DNA of 64,000 nt from positions 1,674,001 to 1,738,000 of the forward strand of contig NZ_AP018933.1 in NCBI RefSeq assembly GCF_003610015.1. The letters are read 5' to 3'. Below are positions 8,240-17,095 of the stretch, piece by piece; position 1 is the first letter of the stretch, and each line of letters begins with the position of its first letter. The notes below the pieces were generated by a model. The model saw only the letters and a program-made list of their open reading frames with translations, searched no databases and was not told the origin of the DNA. The DNA comes from Zymobacter palmae (GTDB lineage: Bacteria; Pseudomonadota; Gammaproteobacteria; Pseudomonadales; Halomonadaceae). The position numbers and the translations under genes are program-made.

Positions 8240-9715
8240 TCAGCGCAGTGCCAGTGCCATGCGTCGTGCATTGGCCATGATGGTGTGAGTCGGGTTCCAG
8301 TTGCCGGCAAAGTTCATTACCGACGCGTCCATGACATAAACGTTATCGTAACCGTGTACCTTGCCCAGCGGGTCGACGACCGACCGGGCAGGATCAACAC
8401 CCGCGCGTGCCGTGCCATGCAGGTGCGAAGCGCCTTTCCGGTGCATCGGGCGATCATGCCGGATCGTTACCGCCCCCGCCTCACGCAAAATCTCGTCGGC
8501 CCGCGCGGTGAGGTAAGCCAAGCGTGCTTCGTCGTTAGCCGTGTTGCGGTACTGGAAGCGGAGAATCGGTATACCGAACTCATCTTCCTTGTCTTCTAGG
8601 GTGATGCGGTTGTGGGACCACGGTTCATCACCCGCCAGGTAGTGGATTCTTAAATGACCGATGTTCTCTTCAGGAACCGGCGATGCCACTTCGTAGATCA
8701 GTCCGCCAAAGCGGGTCGGCATATCTGGAGCCTGATAGAAATCATCGGTATAGACCGTAGCGGGCGCACCTCGATGGGGCGCCGCAAGGTCCGCCTCTTT
8801 CAACCAGCGCCGATTCGATCCAATGGAATACCCACTGACCTTGAGCGACAGTCCGCGTCCGACCAGATCATGCTCGTTGCCGATACCGCGTGGGGCGAAA
8901 GACGATCGGGAGCGCAGCAGCAAAGCGCTGGACTGAATGGCATTGCTACAGCACACGACCTTCGCCACCGGTATGCGCAGACGCTGGGACGAGAACGGGA
9001 TATAGCACTCCACGCCGCTGGCCTGCCCTTCGCTTTCTTGCAGGATGCGCTTGACCAGACAGCCGTACAGCACCGTAATACTGCCCGGCAGGCCGTCATC
9101 ATTGATGATTGAGCGCGTGATGACCGATGCCTTGGCCCCCATTGGGCAGCAGCGACTGTCACAGGCGGCGCAGTAGCCACACCCGTGCGGGTGTTGCGGA
9201 GGAAGAATAGCCAGCGGCATGGGGTGCGGGTGGTAGCCCAGCGAGGACATGGCGGCGGCGATCCGCGTCGCACGGGCACTCAGCGGGTAATCCCCCATAT
9301 GCTCAATACCCAGCAATGCTTCGATATACGCGTAGTGTTCGTTCAGTTCCTGAATTTCGATCGGCCAGTCAATGGCCATGTCAGATTCCAGAAACTGACT
9401 AGCGCGCAAGTCCGCGGCCCGGTAGCGAAAAGTGATAGCGGAATAAAACTGCATGCCACCCCCAACACAGCAGGCGGTCCACGGGTTGCCATCCATTTGC
9501 TCGGTGTAGGTCACGGCCTTGGTGAACGTGGCTTGGTGAGGCGTTAGTGCTGCCCCCGGAGATGGCAGACCTCCGAACTCCAGAATCAGTACGGCCTTGC
9601 CTTGCTCGGCAAGGGTGCGCGCTACCGTGGCGCCAGACGGTCCGGACCCTACAACCACGACATCAAAGGCATCCAGCGGCTTCTTATAGGCCGCAATATG
9701 CTGAATGGTTGTCAT
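8240..9715 (-). CDS. FAD-dependent GMC oxidoreductase with Cys-rich insert
   Basis: A 491-residue flavoprotein alcohol dehydrogenase/oxidase. VVVVGSGPSGATVA (about 19-32) is the FAD-binding Rossmann motif. SHLHGTARAG and then DASVMNFAGNWNPTHTIMA near the C-terminus are the GMC signature, with the His and Asn/His catalytic pair. Around residues 178-195 the segment HGCGYCAACDSRCCPMGAKA holds six cysteines, like the Cys-rich insert of some bacterial GMC enzymes. No signal peptide is seen, so it is probably cytoplasmic. AAAGGAG precedes the ATG by about 8 nt. It is first of a two-gene unit with the aminotransferase. The substrate is unknown. Confidence 0.9.
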   Translation of the reverse strand: MTTIQHIAAYKKPLDAFDVVVVGSGPSGATVARTLAEQGKAVLILEFGGLPSPGAALTPHQATFTKAVTYTEQMDGNPWTACCVGGGMQFYSAITFRYRAADLRASQFLESDMAIDWPIEIQELNEHYAYIEALLGIEHMGDYPLSARATRIAAAMSSLGYHPHPMPLAILPPQHPHGCGYCAACDSRCCPMGAKASVITRSIINDDGLPGSITVLYGCLVKRILQESEGQASGVECYIPFSSQRLRIPVAKVVCCSNAIQSSALLLRSRSSFAPRGIGNEHDLVGRGLSLKVSGYSIGSNRRWLKEADLAAPHRGAPATVYTDDFYQAPDMPTRFGGLIYEVASPVPEENIGHLRIHYLAGDEPWSHNRITLEDKEDEFGIPILRFQYRNTANDEARLAYLTARADEILREAGAVTIRHDRPMHRKGASHLHGTARAGVDPARSVVDPLGKVHGYDNVYVMDASVMNFAGNWNPTHTIMANARRMALALR

Positions 9716-10061
9716 TGCACGACTCCTTTATATAAGGAATACCGATACGTTGCGGTATATCAAACGCCATTTGAATGACCGCAGGCACGCTATAATGTGG
9801 GTTTGAAATCCTGGGTTTAAGGTCGCTGATTCAACGTCGTTGGTTTAAACGCATGGGTTTAAAAACGTCTCCCTTAAACACGGGGATGCAAATCCTCTCA
9901 GTTAAAGACAAAGTTAAGTCGCATTGCTTAAAGTCTCTGCACATCGCCATAACGAGCATGGAAGAACTGTGGGTTATGGTAATTTCAGCGCCAGCGTTAC
10001 CCTCCCGAGCTATATTGCAGGAATAATCAAACGTATTTTCTTTATTTATCGTTGATATAGT
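9716..10061. other. Intergenic region with repeated GGTTTAA-type motifs
   Basis: 346 bp between the divergently facing ends of the GMC gene start and the otsA stop. TATAAT at 9791-9796 on the plus strand is followed by a series of related motifs: GGGTTTGAA (9799), GGGTTTAAG (9814), TGGTTTAAAC (9841), GGGTTTAAAA (9855), CCCTTAAAC (9871), then GTTAAAG and CTTAAAG variants to about 9932. They are too degenerate for a simple tandem repeat. They could be clustered operators or part of an untranslated RNA. No ORF is supported. Confidence 0.4.
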
Positions 10062-11417
10062 TCAACGCATATTGGCGTGCGCCAGATGAGCGATATTAAG
10101 ATCGGAAAGAAAACGCGAGTGCCAACGATCAATGGTGGTCCTGTTCAAGGCCACCATCATTGCGCGATGGCGTTCTTGGCGTTCTTCCAAGGGCATGGTC
10201 AATGCCCGATTCAATGCCGCCGATACGTCGCTGCGATCGTAGGGATTGACGATCAACGCAGCGCTCAATTCATGGGCCGCGCCTGCAAAGCTAGACAGAA
10301 CCAATACGCCAGGATCTTGTTCGGACTGAGCGGCAACGTATTCCTTGGCGACAAGGTTCATGCCGTCTCTCAGCGGCGTGACAAAACCGACACGTGCCTG
10401 TCGCATTAGTCCCGCCAAACTGTCGCGGGTGTAGTCTTGGTTGATGTAGCGCAGCGGCAGCCAGTCCAGGTCGCCAAAACGGCCATTGATTCTGCCGGTA
10501 AGCGTATTGAGTCGCTCGTGGATATGGCGGTAATAGTCGATGTCCTGACGGGTGATGGGCGCAATCTGGATGAATTGGACCCGACGGTGATGCTTAGGGT
10601 ACCGATCAAGCAGCTGTTCGTAGGCCTGGAAGCGTTCGTGAAGGCCTTTTGAGTAATCGAGTCGGTCGATGCCTAGAATGGCCTGTCGCCCGTGATGACG
10701 GTCCGCACTGTTGAGCAGTGACCGCTCGGCCACGTGTGCTTCAGCCATCGTCGTAAACGCTTGCGGCTGAATGCCGATGGGATAGACACCTGTCGTCGGC
10801 GTCGCGCCGGGACTGCCGAAGCAGCGGGCATGGTCCAAAAAGGCCTGCTGATCACTTGTAGTCTGAAAACCCACCAGATCATAGTCGGCCAGACAGCCAA
10901 AGAGCGCTTGGTGCATGGGGATGGTGCGTGCCACTTCCACACAGGGAAAAGGAATATGCAGAAAGAAGCCGATACGGTTGTGTACGCCCAGCTGGCGGCA
11001 CGCCGTGGCGAACGGGATGAGGTGGTAATCCTGCACCCATAGCACGTCATCGTCCCGCAGCAGCGGCTTCAACTTCAGTGCTAGCATCTCATTGACACGC
11101 CGGTACCCCTCATAATCCTGCTGATCGTAGTGAGCAAGATCCGTGCGATAGTGAAAGCTCGGCCACAGTACGCCGTTGGCAAAGCGACAGTAGTATTGCT
11201 GATACTGTCGAGGAGTGAACGACGTGGTCACGAAGGTGATATTGCCTGCTTGCTGCCGCTCCAGTGCTGCCGTGCTTTCGTCCACCTTGCCGTTCCAGCC
11301 GAACCAGATGCCCCCCACCTGATGCAGGGCATCCAGCAAGCCGCTGGCCAGCCCACCGGGACAAGCCGCTGCCGAAGGCGCCATAACGCGGTTGGATACG
11401 ATGATCAGCCTGCTCAT
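10062..11417 (-). CDS. otsA: Alpha,alpha-trehalose-phosphate synthase (UDP-forming)
   Basis: A 451-residue GT20 glycosyltransferase that joins glucose from UDP-glucose to glucose-6-phosphate, giving trehalose-6-phosphate for osmoprotection. Conserved marks in order: IIVSNRV at the start; PGGLASGL; WPSFHY; VWVQDYHLIPFA; FFLHIPFP; DYDLVGFQT; ILGIDRLDYSKGL with the phosphate-binding Arg/Lys; and TPLRDGMNLVAKEYVAAQ near 370. Length matches E. coli OtsA (474). The start ATG overlaps the otsB stop by 4 bp (ATGA), indicating translational coupling downstream of otsB. No terminator was recognised after it. Confidence 0.97.
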   Translation of the reverse strand: MSRLIIVSNRVMAPSAAACPGGLASGLLDALHQVGGIWFGWNGKVDESTAALERQQAGNITFVTTSFTPRQYQQYYCRFANGVLWPSFHYRTDLAHYDQQDYEGYRRVNEMLALKLKPLLRDDDVLWVQDYHLIPFATACRQLGVHNRIGFFLHIPFPCVEVARTIPMHQALFGCLADYDLVGFQTTSDQQAFLDHARCFGSPGATPTTGVYPIGIQPQAFTTMAEAHVAERSLLNSADRHHGRQAILGIDRLDYSKGLHERFQAYEQLLDRYPKHHRRVQFIQIAPITRQDIDYYRHIHERLNTLTGRINGRFGDLDWLPLRYINQDYTRDSLAGLMRQARVGFVTPLRDGMNLVAKEYVAAQSEQDPGVLVLSSFAGAAHELSAALIVNPYDRSDVSAALNRALTMPLEERQERHRAMMVALNRTTIDRWHSRFLSDLNIAHLAHANMR

Positions 11418-12193
11418 GATGCGTCCTCCCGTTCGTTACCACACGCCCGAATACCCTGCGGCGTCATCAGGCGCTTAAGCCACGCTTCCAGCGCATCGGG
11501 GTTCGCCAGACGATGCTGGGCCCGAGTATGCCCCTCGCCGACCCGGATACCTTTTCCCCCCAGTGCCTGCGCAGCAGCAAAACCTGCTTCATCGGAAAGA
11601 TCATCACCAATAAACAGCGGCCGCCGTCCGGCAAAGCAGGGGGCCTGCATCAACGCCCGCAGTGCTTTGCCTTTATCAACCGCTGCCGGCCTGACTTCCA
11701 CTACGCACTTACCGTGCTGCAAGGCCCAGCGCGTATCGGCCCTGACGAGCGCCTCGACGCGCTTCGTCACTTCTGCTTCATATTGAGGGCAAGCGCGGTA
11801 GTGCACCGCTATCGCCACTTCGCCCTTCTGCTCCACAAGGATGCCGGGCAAGGCGGCCACGGCGTTCTGTAACTGTCGTAGGAGCGTACTCGGCAATGGC
11901 ATAAGTGCAGTATCCATGGGCTGATGGGGGTCTGCACGCATCTGTGCCCCGTGCACGCCAGCAGCGGGCACGCGCAGTGGGAACAACAGTGCGTCGATTT
12001 CCGCCAAGGGGCGCCCAGACACGACACCCCATGCACCACCGGCACCCGCCAAGCCGGATAGCACGCTTAGGCGTGAAGGAGGGATGCGAACCTTGTCCGG
12101 TCGGGAACATATGTCCGCCAGCGTACCGTCGATATCAAAGAAAAAAGCATAGTGCTGAAGCGTGATGCCTATCGGGACGTCGTCCGTCTCCAT
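11414..12193 (-). CDS. otsB: Trehalose-6-phosphate phosphatase
   Basis: A 259-residue HAD-superfamily phosphatase that dephosphorylates trehalose-6-phosphate to trehalose. FFFDIDGTLADI carries the nucleophile Asp and acid/base Asp of HAD motif I. VVSGRPLAEID is motif II, the Lys in AAVDKGKALRAL motif III, and FIGDDLSDEAGF motif IV with the Mg-binding acidic residues. A GTG six codons further upstream (12211) is also open. The ATG at 12193 is preferred because AGAGGAGAGAAGG ends 2 nt before it. The gene is first in the otsBA operon and overlaps otsA by 4 bp. Confidence 0.95.
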   Translation of the reverse strand: METDDVPIGITLQHYAFFFDIDGTLADICSRPDKVRIPPSRLSVLSGLAGAGGAWGVVSGRPLAEIDALLFPLRVPAAGVHGAQMRADPHQPMDTALMPLPSTLLRQLQNAVAALPGILVEQKGEVAIAVHYRACPQYEAEVTKRVEALVRADTRWALQHGKCVVEVRPAAVDKGKALRALMQAPCFAGRRPLFIGDDLSDEAGFAAAQALGGKGIRVGEGHTRAQHRLANPDALEAWLKRLMTPQGIRACGNEREDAS

Positions 12194-12750
12194 ACCTTCT
12201 CTCCTCTGCACCGGAATCGCTGCATGCTTGGGGCATCCTATACCGCTATTGCATCAGCGGATGCCCAGTTAATATCAGAGACAATATTTCTGTAGTGATG
12301 CATCGTTAAATGCATCAGCGTCATCTTATTTGCCTAATAAGACAGGGCGTAGTAATAAACACGAGACAATAAGTTCCATCTTGTTATTTATCTCTAACCG
12401 TCCATTTGGACAGGATATAGAAATATTCAATAAGTCAATAAACAACCTCTATCAGCAGTGGTTTCTTTTAGGTTAAGACCATATTCGAAAGCCTGCCAAG
12501 TTATACTTTAGTTTTTCTGTATAGATTCATTATTATTGTCATTTTCATACTTCTTGCCCCATTGAATTAAATTTCAATATTTACACATATTGCTTGTCAA
12601 GAAAGGGAGTGGTAGGTGTATAACAGCATTTCAAATGCAACGGTTACTTTCCCATACGATACGCCAAGACTTCTTTTTCATCGATTCTTATTTATTTTCA
12701 TAACCCAGTGTTTTCCATAAGTAATGCCTTAGCCAGTGTGAGGAGAATAT
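12194..12750. other. AT-rich intergenic region upstream of the sulfotransferase operon
   Basis: 557 bp, much richer in A+T than the genes on either side, between the divergent otsBA and sulfotransferase operons. No ORF or RNA gene is supported. It should carry the promoters of both operons. Confidence 0.6.
12594..12624 (+). promoter_or_regulatory. Possible sigma-70 promoter of the sulfotransferase operon
   Basis: TTGTCA (12594-12599) and TATAAC (12619-12624) are separated by 19 bp, slightly longer than ideal. They lie about 120 bp before the sulfotransferase start in AT-rich DNA. The call rests on matching hexamers only. Confidence 0.3.
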
Positions 12751-13689
12751 ATGTCTAACCCTGCCGATAAGTTCAGTCCTTTATTATCATCACCTGTACT
12801 TCTGGGCGGTGAAAATCGCTCAGGCACGACGCTGTTGAGTGTGGTGTTGGATTCTCACCCCTCACTGGTCGTGGGGCCGGAAATCGACTTTACCGAGCCG
12901 GTCAATCTGGGCCCGCACATCCTTGACGCCTGCGATTTTATGGACGGTCATGAGGAAGATCTAAAAGGAGCCACCAAGGCTTCGATACCGGAACAATGGT
13001 TCGATGGCGTGCACTTTGTCGCCCAGTGCGAACGCTTCGGCCTGCATCGCGATGATGTTAGGCGTCTGGTGACCACACTGATGGCGGAATGTGGCAGTGA
13101 ACTGGTCTCGCTGATGGATCGCTGTCGCTTAGTCGATGCCATCGGAACACTACGCTGCCAACAGACGGGGGCCCAGCGCTGGGGCTTAAAACTTCAACGT
13201 AAGATCAAGGATATCGCTGCCTATGCGGCCTTCTGGCCCAACGCGCAGTTCATCCACATTATCCGTGATGGGCGCGATCTGGCCGCCTCCCACCTGAAAA
13301 CCGTGCCGGACTGGGGCTATCCCACCGTGACCGATGCAGCCCACGGTTGGCTGGAGATCGTTGCACATACGCGTCAGGCCGCTCCGGCCGAACGCTATCT
13401 GGAAATCAGGTACGAAGATCTGGTGACTCGCCCGCGCGATACAGCACAGCGCATGCTGTCGCTGCTCAATCTTCCTTGGAACGACGCGCTACTTCACCAC
13501 GCCGACCAAGGCCATTCTCTGTTCGATACCCCCTGGGGGCACCCCGCCGCAGACGCGGCCAGCCAGCCGCTCTACACCGGGCGCAACGGTCGCTACCTGC
13601 AGGACCTGACGCCACAGCAGATCGTGGAGTTTGAACGCATTGCAGGCGATGAACTGGTGCGTCTGGGCTACGGCCTCAGCGGGCAATAA
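12751..13689 (+). CDS. PAPS-dependent sulfotransferase family protein
   Basis: A 312-residue cytosolic-type sulfotransferase expected to move sulfate from PAPS to a hydroxyl or amine. Near the N-terminus, LLGGENRSGTTLLSVVLDSHP matches the 5'-phosphosulfate loop (Arg-Ser-Gly-Thr-Thr). IHIIRDGRDLAASHL (about 168-182) is the 3'-phosphate-binding motif. YEDLVTRPRDTAQRML (about 222-237) is the usual C-terminal contact. A GAGGAG precedes the ATG. It heads a plus-strand run: 24 bp after its stop comes an MFS exporter, then a condensation-domain protein. The acceptor is unknown. A role in tailoring a small metabolite is inferred from these neighbours. Confidence 0.85.
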   Translation: MSNPADKFSPLLSSPVLLGGENRSGTTLLSVVLDSHPSLVVGPEIDFTEPVNLGPHILDACDFMDGHEEDLKGATKASIPEQWFDGVHFVAQCERFGLHRDDVRRLVTTLMAECGSELVSLMDRCRLVDAIGTLRCQQTGAQRWGLKLQRKIKDIAAYAAFWPNAQFIHIIRDGRDLAASHLKTVPDWGYPTVTDAAHGWLEIVAHTRQAAPAERYLEIRYEDLVTRPRDTAQRMLSLLNLPWNDALLHHADQGHSLFDTPWGHPAADAASQPLYTGRNGRYLQDLTPQQIVEFERIAGDELVRLGYGLSGQ

Positions 13690-13712
13690 CTCATTGAAAG
13701 AAAGGTGCACGC

Positions 13713-14981
13713 ATGCCAAGCGAACACCCCGCATCCCGCAAGCTACCGTTCGGGTTTCATCTACTGCTGGCGGGACAGTCGGTTTCACTAATGGGCACGC
13801 AGGTGTCGACGCTTGCCCTGCCGCTGACGGCGATTGCCGCCAGCGGTGCCAATGCGTTCACCACCGGCATGCTGCTGGCCTGCGCACGGCTTCCTTATCT
13901 GCTCGTGGGGCTGTTTGCGGGCCTGCTCGTCGATCGGATATCACATCGACGGCTGCTGATGACCGCCAACTTTGTGATGGCCCTAGTTTTCATCACCATT
14001 CCTCTGATAGCACTGTCCAGCGGACATATTCGAGTGGAACAGCTGTATGCCGTGGCGCTATTGACCGGTACAGCACTGGTGGTTGCCGATATCACCTTTC
14101 TTTCCTGGGTACCCGCACTGGTACAGCCCTCGCTGCGGACTGCCGCCCAGAACCGCATTGAGCTGGCCCAGTCAGTCGCGGTGGTGATGGGACTGCCCAT
14201 GGCCGGCTGGCTGATCGGTGCGCTAACGGCTCCCATCGCCATTCTGACCGACGCGCTATCACTGTTGATTATGACCGTACTGCTACTGTTCGTTCCCGCC
14301 CGTTCTACCTCCGCCCTAGTGCCCCTTGCACCAACCGAGGGTCTGCCACCCCACTGGTGGACAGAAGCGCTCGAAGGCGCACGCTTCGTCATGCACACCC
14401 CACTGCTTCGCGCAGCGACACTGGCAACCGTCACTATCGTCTTCTTCCAGAGCGCCTATGCCGCGGTATTCATCCTGCACTTGTCTACACAGCTGCATAT
14501 GAATGCAACTGAGATCGGACTGGTAACAAGCATGGCGGCCATTGGCAGCCTGTGTGGCGCAGTGCTGGCTCGTCCCATTGCCCAGCGGCTTGGGGTTGGG
14601 CGCACGCTGGCGCTGGCACTAACGGTCAGCGCAGCGGGTGCGCTGCTCTGCCCACTCTTTCCGAGCAGGATGATGACCGCCCTATCGCAATGCACGCTAT
14701 GGCTCGGCATGCAGGTCTACAACGTGCATCAAGTGCCAATCCGTTCCGTACTGGCCCCCGAGCACCTGCACGGACGCGTTAATGCCAGCATTCGCACGCT
14801 GGTCTGGGGGCTAGCCCCACTGGGGGCCGTGCTGGGTGGGATCAGCGGCAATGCACTCGGCACCTCCGCTACGCTAGCGATTGCGGCATGTCTGATGGCC
14901 AGCGCCAGTTTATGGGTCATCGCCTCGCCCCTATGGGCGGTGCGTACCCCCTACCTGACGCTGCACGGCCGCCGGCAATAG
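13713..14981 (+). CDS. MFS transporter, EntS-like drug/siderophore exporter subfamily
   Basis: A 422-residue inner-membrane protein with about twelve hydrophobic segments. LLLAGQSVSLMGTQVSTLALPL fits the first helix, and GLFAGLLVDRISHRRLLM (about 68-85) is the MFS motif A region between helices 2 and 3. The pattern is that of the MFS_3 group containing the enterobactin exporter EntS and macrolide efflux proteins. Its position between a sulfotransferase and a condensation-domain protein suggests it exports the cluster product (inference). AAAGGTG lies upstream of the ATG. Confidence 0.85.
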   Translation: MPSEHPASRKLPFGFHLLLAGQSVSLMGTQVSTLALPLTAIAASGANAFTTGMLLACARLPYLLVGLFAGLLVDRISHRRLLMTANFVMALVFITIPLIALSSGHIRVEQLYAVALLTGTALVVADITFLSWVPALVQPSLRTAAQNRIELAQSVAVVMGLPMAGWLIGALTAPIAILTDALSLLIMTVLLLFVPARSTSALVPLAPTEGLPPHWWTEALEGARFVMHTPLLRAATLATVTIVFFQSAYAAVFILHLSTQLHMNATEIGLVTSMAAIGSLCGAVLARPIAQRLGVGRTLALALTVSAAGALLCPLFPSRMMTALSQCTLWLGMQVYNVHQVPIRSVLAPEHLHGRVNASIRTLVWGLAPLGAVLGGISGNALGTSATLAIAACLMASASLWVIASPLWAVRTPYLTLHGRRQ

Positions 14982-15021
14982 GCGCCACCCTTCTCGTCAT
15001 CATCGAAACAAGGAGAGCCCC

Positions 15022-16437
15022 ATGAAATTCGTCGATACCGCGTCACTTTCACTGCCTTCTGGCGTGCTTACCTTATGGCGTCCTATCGCCCCCCCATTGA
15101 GCGACGAACGGTGGCGTAAGGACACACGCCGTGCGTCTTGCCTTCAAGAAGCCAGCCTGTCGAGCACTTTCGAGGCACTCAACAGCGGCGTCACGCCACC
15201 ACCTTCATGGCTCGGTTGTACCTTCGAGATGGCCGCCGATCTTGATGCCGATGCTTTCGCTGCCGCGCTCCGTCTTTGGATCAATCGACATGACACCCTG
15301 CGCAGCAGGCTCGTGCCACTCGACGCGCCGGTGGCCAACAGCCAGCTCCAGCGCTTCACCCTTGATCCCGGCACTGCCGATATTGAGCACGTAACGGTGG
15401 ATACCGCAGTGTCCATCGCAAAAAATGAGCCGCTATCAACCGTGATTGAAGACCTGTTTGACGAACAGGTGGGACCTTGCCACTGGCCAGGCTACCTACT
15501 GCTGACGATCTCGCACAGTCGCGCCACCACGGTCTGCCTAGCGGTGGATCACTCCCTCATCGACGGCTATGGGCTACTCAAACTGCCCAAAGAGCTGCAC
15601 ATGCTCTATGCCGTGGCACAAGGCACGCAAGCGCCCTTGCCTCCAGCGGCGAGCTATCCAGACTTTGCTGAAGCCGAGCGCCGCGAGGCTGAGGCACTTA
15701 CTGCTAGTAATGAGGCTATCCAGCGCTGGCGGCGCTGCCTTGAGGCGTTCGGCGGTACGCTTCCGCCGTTTCCGATTGATGTGCGCCATCCCGACGCCAC
15801 TGCCCCCGCTCAGCGCAGTGGCTACCTCAAACTGCTGGATGAAGCGGATACCCGTGCCTTTACCCAGCAGTGCCGAACAGCAGGCGGTGACCTATTCTCA
15901 GGGCTGTTTGCCTGCCTCGCCAAAGCCGCCCGTGAACTGACGGGCAACCCAGCCTTTCACACTATGGCCCCCTTTCAGACCCAGCCAAGCCAATGGTCCT
16001 CCTCTTTGGGATGGTACGTGGGCATGGCACCGGTCACCTTTCCTTTGGGCGAAGAAGAAACATTCGAGACCGCGATAGGGCATGCCGCTCAAGGGCTTCA
16101 GGCCCTCAAAATGCTTGCGCTGGTTCCGATCACACGGGTAGCCGAGCTACTGGAGCAGCCACTGCGCGATACTTTTATGGTGTCGTTCATGGACCTGCGC
16201 CGCGTGCCCGGTGCACGCGAGTGGGAAACGTGGCGTGTTGCCTCCTTTCACAGCCGCAGCAACGACCCCGACGAAGTCTGCCTGTGGTTCATGCGCACGC
16301 ATGGTGGACTGATCGTTGACTACCGCCACCCGGCTACGGCAGCGGCCGACCGCGTGGTCGCGGACTATATCGCCTGGGCCAAGCGCCAGCTCAACGCTAT
16401 TGCCAGTACCGCAACATGGCATATCCCCTCATCGTGA
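15022..16437 (+). CDS. Free-standing condensation-domain (acyltransferase-like) protein
   Basis: A 471-residue protein with one condensation-type fold and no adenylation or carrier domain. The active-site motif is AVDHSLIDGYG (about residues 174-184). It keeps one His and the DG of HHxxxDG, but the first His of the canonical pair is Asp. Further matches are RHDTLRSRL (about 92-100, core motif 2-like), WYVGMAPVTFPL (about 333-344) and FMVSFMDLRR (about 391). Stand-alone proteins of this type catalyse ester or amide formation with carrier-bound or CoA acyl donors. AAGGAG precedes the ATG at the normal distance. It is third in the operon after the sulfotransferase and exporter. A second transcription unit with an amidinotransferase and a ligase follows. 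Confidence 0.78.
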   Translation: MKFVDTASLSLPSGVLTLWRPIAPPLSDERWRKDTRRASCLQEASLSSTFEALNSGVTPPPSWLGCTFEMAADLDADAFAAALRLWINRHDTLRSRLVPLDAPVANSQLQRFTLDPGTADIEHVTVDTAVSIAKNEPLSTVIEDLFDEQVGPCHWPGYLLLTISHSRATTVCLAVDHSLIDGYGLLKLPKELHMLYAVAQGTQAPLPPAASYPDFAEAERREAEALTASNEAIQRWRRCLEAFGGTLPPFPIDVRHPDATAPAQRSGYLKLLDEADTRAFTQQCRTAGGDLFSGLFACLAKAARELTGNPAFHTMAPFQTQPSQWSSSLGWYVGMAPVTFPLGEEETFETAIGHAAQGLQALKMLALVPITRVAELLEQPLRDTFMVSFMDLRRVPGAREWETWRVASFHSRSNDPDEVCLWFMRTHGGLIVDYRHPATAAADRVVADYIAWAKRQLNAIASTATWHIPSS

Positions 16438-16512
16438 GGCTGCCAAAACGCCCCAACCCACTCGACCAAGCATCAAGGATGGGATTTGCCCGCAGCTTAG
16501 ACGGGGTGGCGC

Positions 16513-16636
16513 AGAAGCCAGAAGCCAGAAGCCAGAAGCCAGAAGCCAGAAGCCAGAAGCCAGAAGCCAGAAGCCAGAAGCCAGAAGCCAGAAGCCAGAA
16601 GCCAGAAGCCAGAAGCCAGAAGCCAGAAGCCAGAAG
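16513..16636 (+). repeat. Tandem array of a 7-bp unit (AGAAGCC), about 17.7 copies
   Basis: 124 bp of perfect heptanucleotide repeat, starting 75 bp after the condensation-protein stop codon. Because 7 is not a multiple of 3, all three frames are open through it and give a seven-residue peptide repeat, which is an artefact. It is non-coding and likely to vary in length by slippage. Confidence 0.97.
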
Positions 16637-16763
16637 AGGCTACCCGGTGCCCTTATGGCGTCAAGAGGTGAAAGGTGAAAGGTGAAAGAAAAGCATATTC
16701 CTCACAGGGTATGCACGGCGCATTCGATAACCTTTTTCATTCAGTGCGCGCTAGCTTCCTGCG

Positions 16764-16795
16764 CCGCCTTTCCTATTGAAAGGCGGGCATTTTTC
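16764..16795 (+). terminator. Probable terminator after the sulfotransferase-MFS-condensation operon
   Basis: A 9-bp stem (CCGCCTTTC / GAAAGGCGG) with a 5-nt loop, followed after four bases by TTTTTC. It lies within the 658-bp gap (16438-17095) before the amidinotransferase and suggests that gene belongs to a separate transcription unit. Apart from this hairpin and the 7-bp array, the gap shows no gene. Confidence 0.55.
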
Positions 16796-17095
16796 AATCG
16801 TTAGCGCGATATCATCACCTTCACTTTGAGGCAGTATCTACAGCGCTACGACCGCCAATTTTACCAAAAAGAAACACTTTTTCACCGCTCATCACCATTG
16901 CCTGCACCACCCCCCAATCCATCACCAAATCGCCTTCTCGATCCCTGATCTTTGCACTTGGCCAAGTGTTTACAAGTGATAACCTCCGTCATATGGAAGC
17001 GGAAAAATCATTCTTTCTGCTGCCATATCGCAACGTTACGTTCCTCGCACGCTCTTTTATCAGCATGAATTTCATCATCGAAAGAGGATTCCAGA

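Noticed and set aside
16513-16636. CRISPR array
   Set aside because: Uninterrupted 7-bp units without spacers and no cas genes.
16316-16685. Heptapeptide-repeat protein read from the AGAAGCC array
   Set aside because: Period 7 gives the same peptide in every frame; non-coding tandem repeat is the simpler reading.
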